From NCBI RefSeq assembly GCF_023231945.1, contig NZ_JAJLJH010000015.1, positions 29,985-93,984 on the forward strand: DNA of 64,000 nucleotides. Reading direction: 5' to 3'. The position numbers and the translations under genes are program-made. This document shows, in pieces, positions 63,922-64,000 of this stretch. Source of the stretch: Scleromatobacter humisilvae. Its GTDB lineage: Bacteria > Pseudomonadota > Gammaproteobacteria > Burkholderiales > Burkholderiaceae_C. The number at the start of each line of letters is the position of its first letter. Positions within the stretch are counted from its first letter, which is position 1. The notes under the pieces are model-generated. The model had not been told where the DNA came from. It saw only the letters and a program-made list of their open reading frames with translations, and did no database searches.

Positions 63922-64000
63922 GTGTTCATCCGGGTTGGGTTTGAGAGACTGGAAGTCGCCAAACACCCAATCTGCCAAGAACCGGAGCCCGGATGAACAG
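63922..64000 (+). mobile_element. Possible left end of an insertion sequence
   Basis: After mtnN the DNA becomes less GC-rich. It holds an 11-bp inverted repeat GTTCATCCGGG / CCCGGATGAAC that encloses the last 79 bases. The final bases read ATGAACAG, a possible gene start at 63993 preceded by a GGAGC. Transposases of IS481-type elements commonly begin Met-Asn. Too little is visible to identify the element or a terminal repeat. Confidence 0.35.

Overview
The window is very GC-rich with long antisense open frames throughout, and gene content points to a betaproteobacterium of the order Burkholderiales. Pointers are a split pntAA-pntAB-pntB transhydrogenase, a CysB-type LysR regulator beside cysTWA, a TRAP dctPQM system with a DctSR-type two-component pair, a PEP-CTERM protein and an SSB ending DDDIPF. 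Something near Roseateles/Mitsuaria, Rubrivivax or Leptothrix is plausible, but this is an inference from gene content only.

Layout. 1-10 kb: start of a gene leaving the left edge, recQ, a hemerythrin/small membrane protein cluster, a DUF1501-DUF1800 pair, a cupin, a small hypothetical, ssb with a clear terminator, and a PEP-CTERM protein. 10-36.5 kb: a non-flagellar type III secretion system (injectisome). On the minus strand, in transcription order, it runs lytic transglycosylase-sctV-C-D-F-I-J-K-L-N-O-P, then a GNAT acetyltransferase, a FixL-like kinase and a FixJ-like regulator, then a sctQ-like gene. An accessory module follows: a DUF1521 (NopE1-type self-cleaving) protein, an M15-like peptidase, an SH3-like secreted protein, an EspA/SseB-like or harpin-like protein, and two propeller-type proteins plus the remains of a third. 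Then come sctR-S-T and two unknown genes. sctU and a FliO-like gene diverge on the plus strand. 36.5-42.6 kb: ligD and ku (bacterial end joining), an outer-membrane-like protein and a dienelactone-hydrolase-family protein. 42.7-48.7 kb: TRAP transporter dctPQM with divergent dctSR. 48.9-55.2 kb: a cysteine-free CsoR/FrmR-family protein, sulfate transporter cysTWA, a GGDEF diguanylate cyclase and cysB. 55.2-64 kb: a DUF1304 protein, mnmA-nudJ, pntAA-AB-(small membrane gene)-pntB, fadD, a hypothetical, and an MTA/SAH nucleosidase. The right edge shows what may be the start of an insertion sequence.

The most interesting part is the secretion island. A palindrome built from CTGGGA/TCCCAG half sites lies ahead of four transcription units (DUF1521 unit, EspA-like unit, sctRST, and the 72-aa gene unit). 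This suggests one regulator, perhaps the two-component pair encoded inside the island, controls both the export apparatus and its candidate secreted proteins. No translocator (SctE/SctB), gatekeeper (SctW) or recognisable chaperone was found in the window. The sctQ-like protein shows no recognisable C-terminal SpoA domain, and a flagellar-type FliO homologue sits behind sctU.
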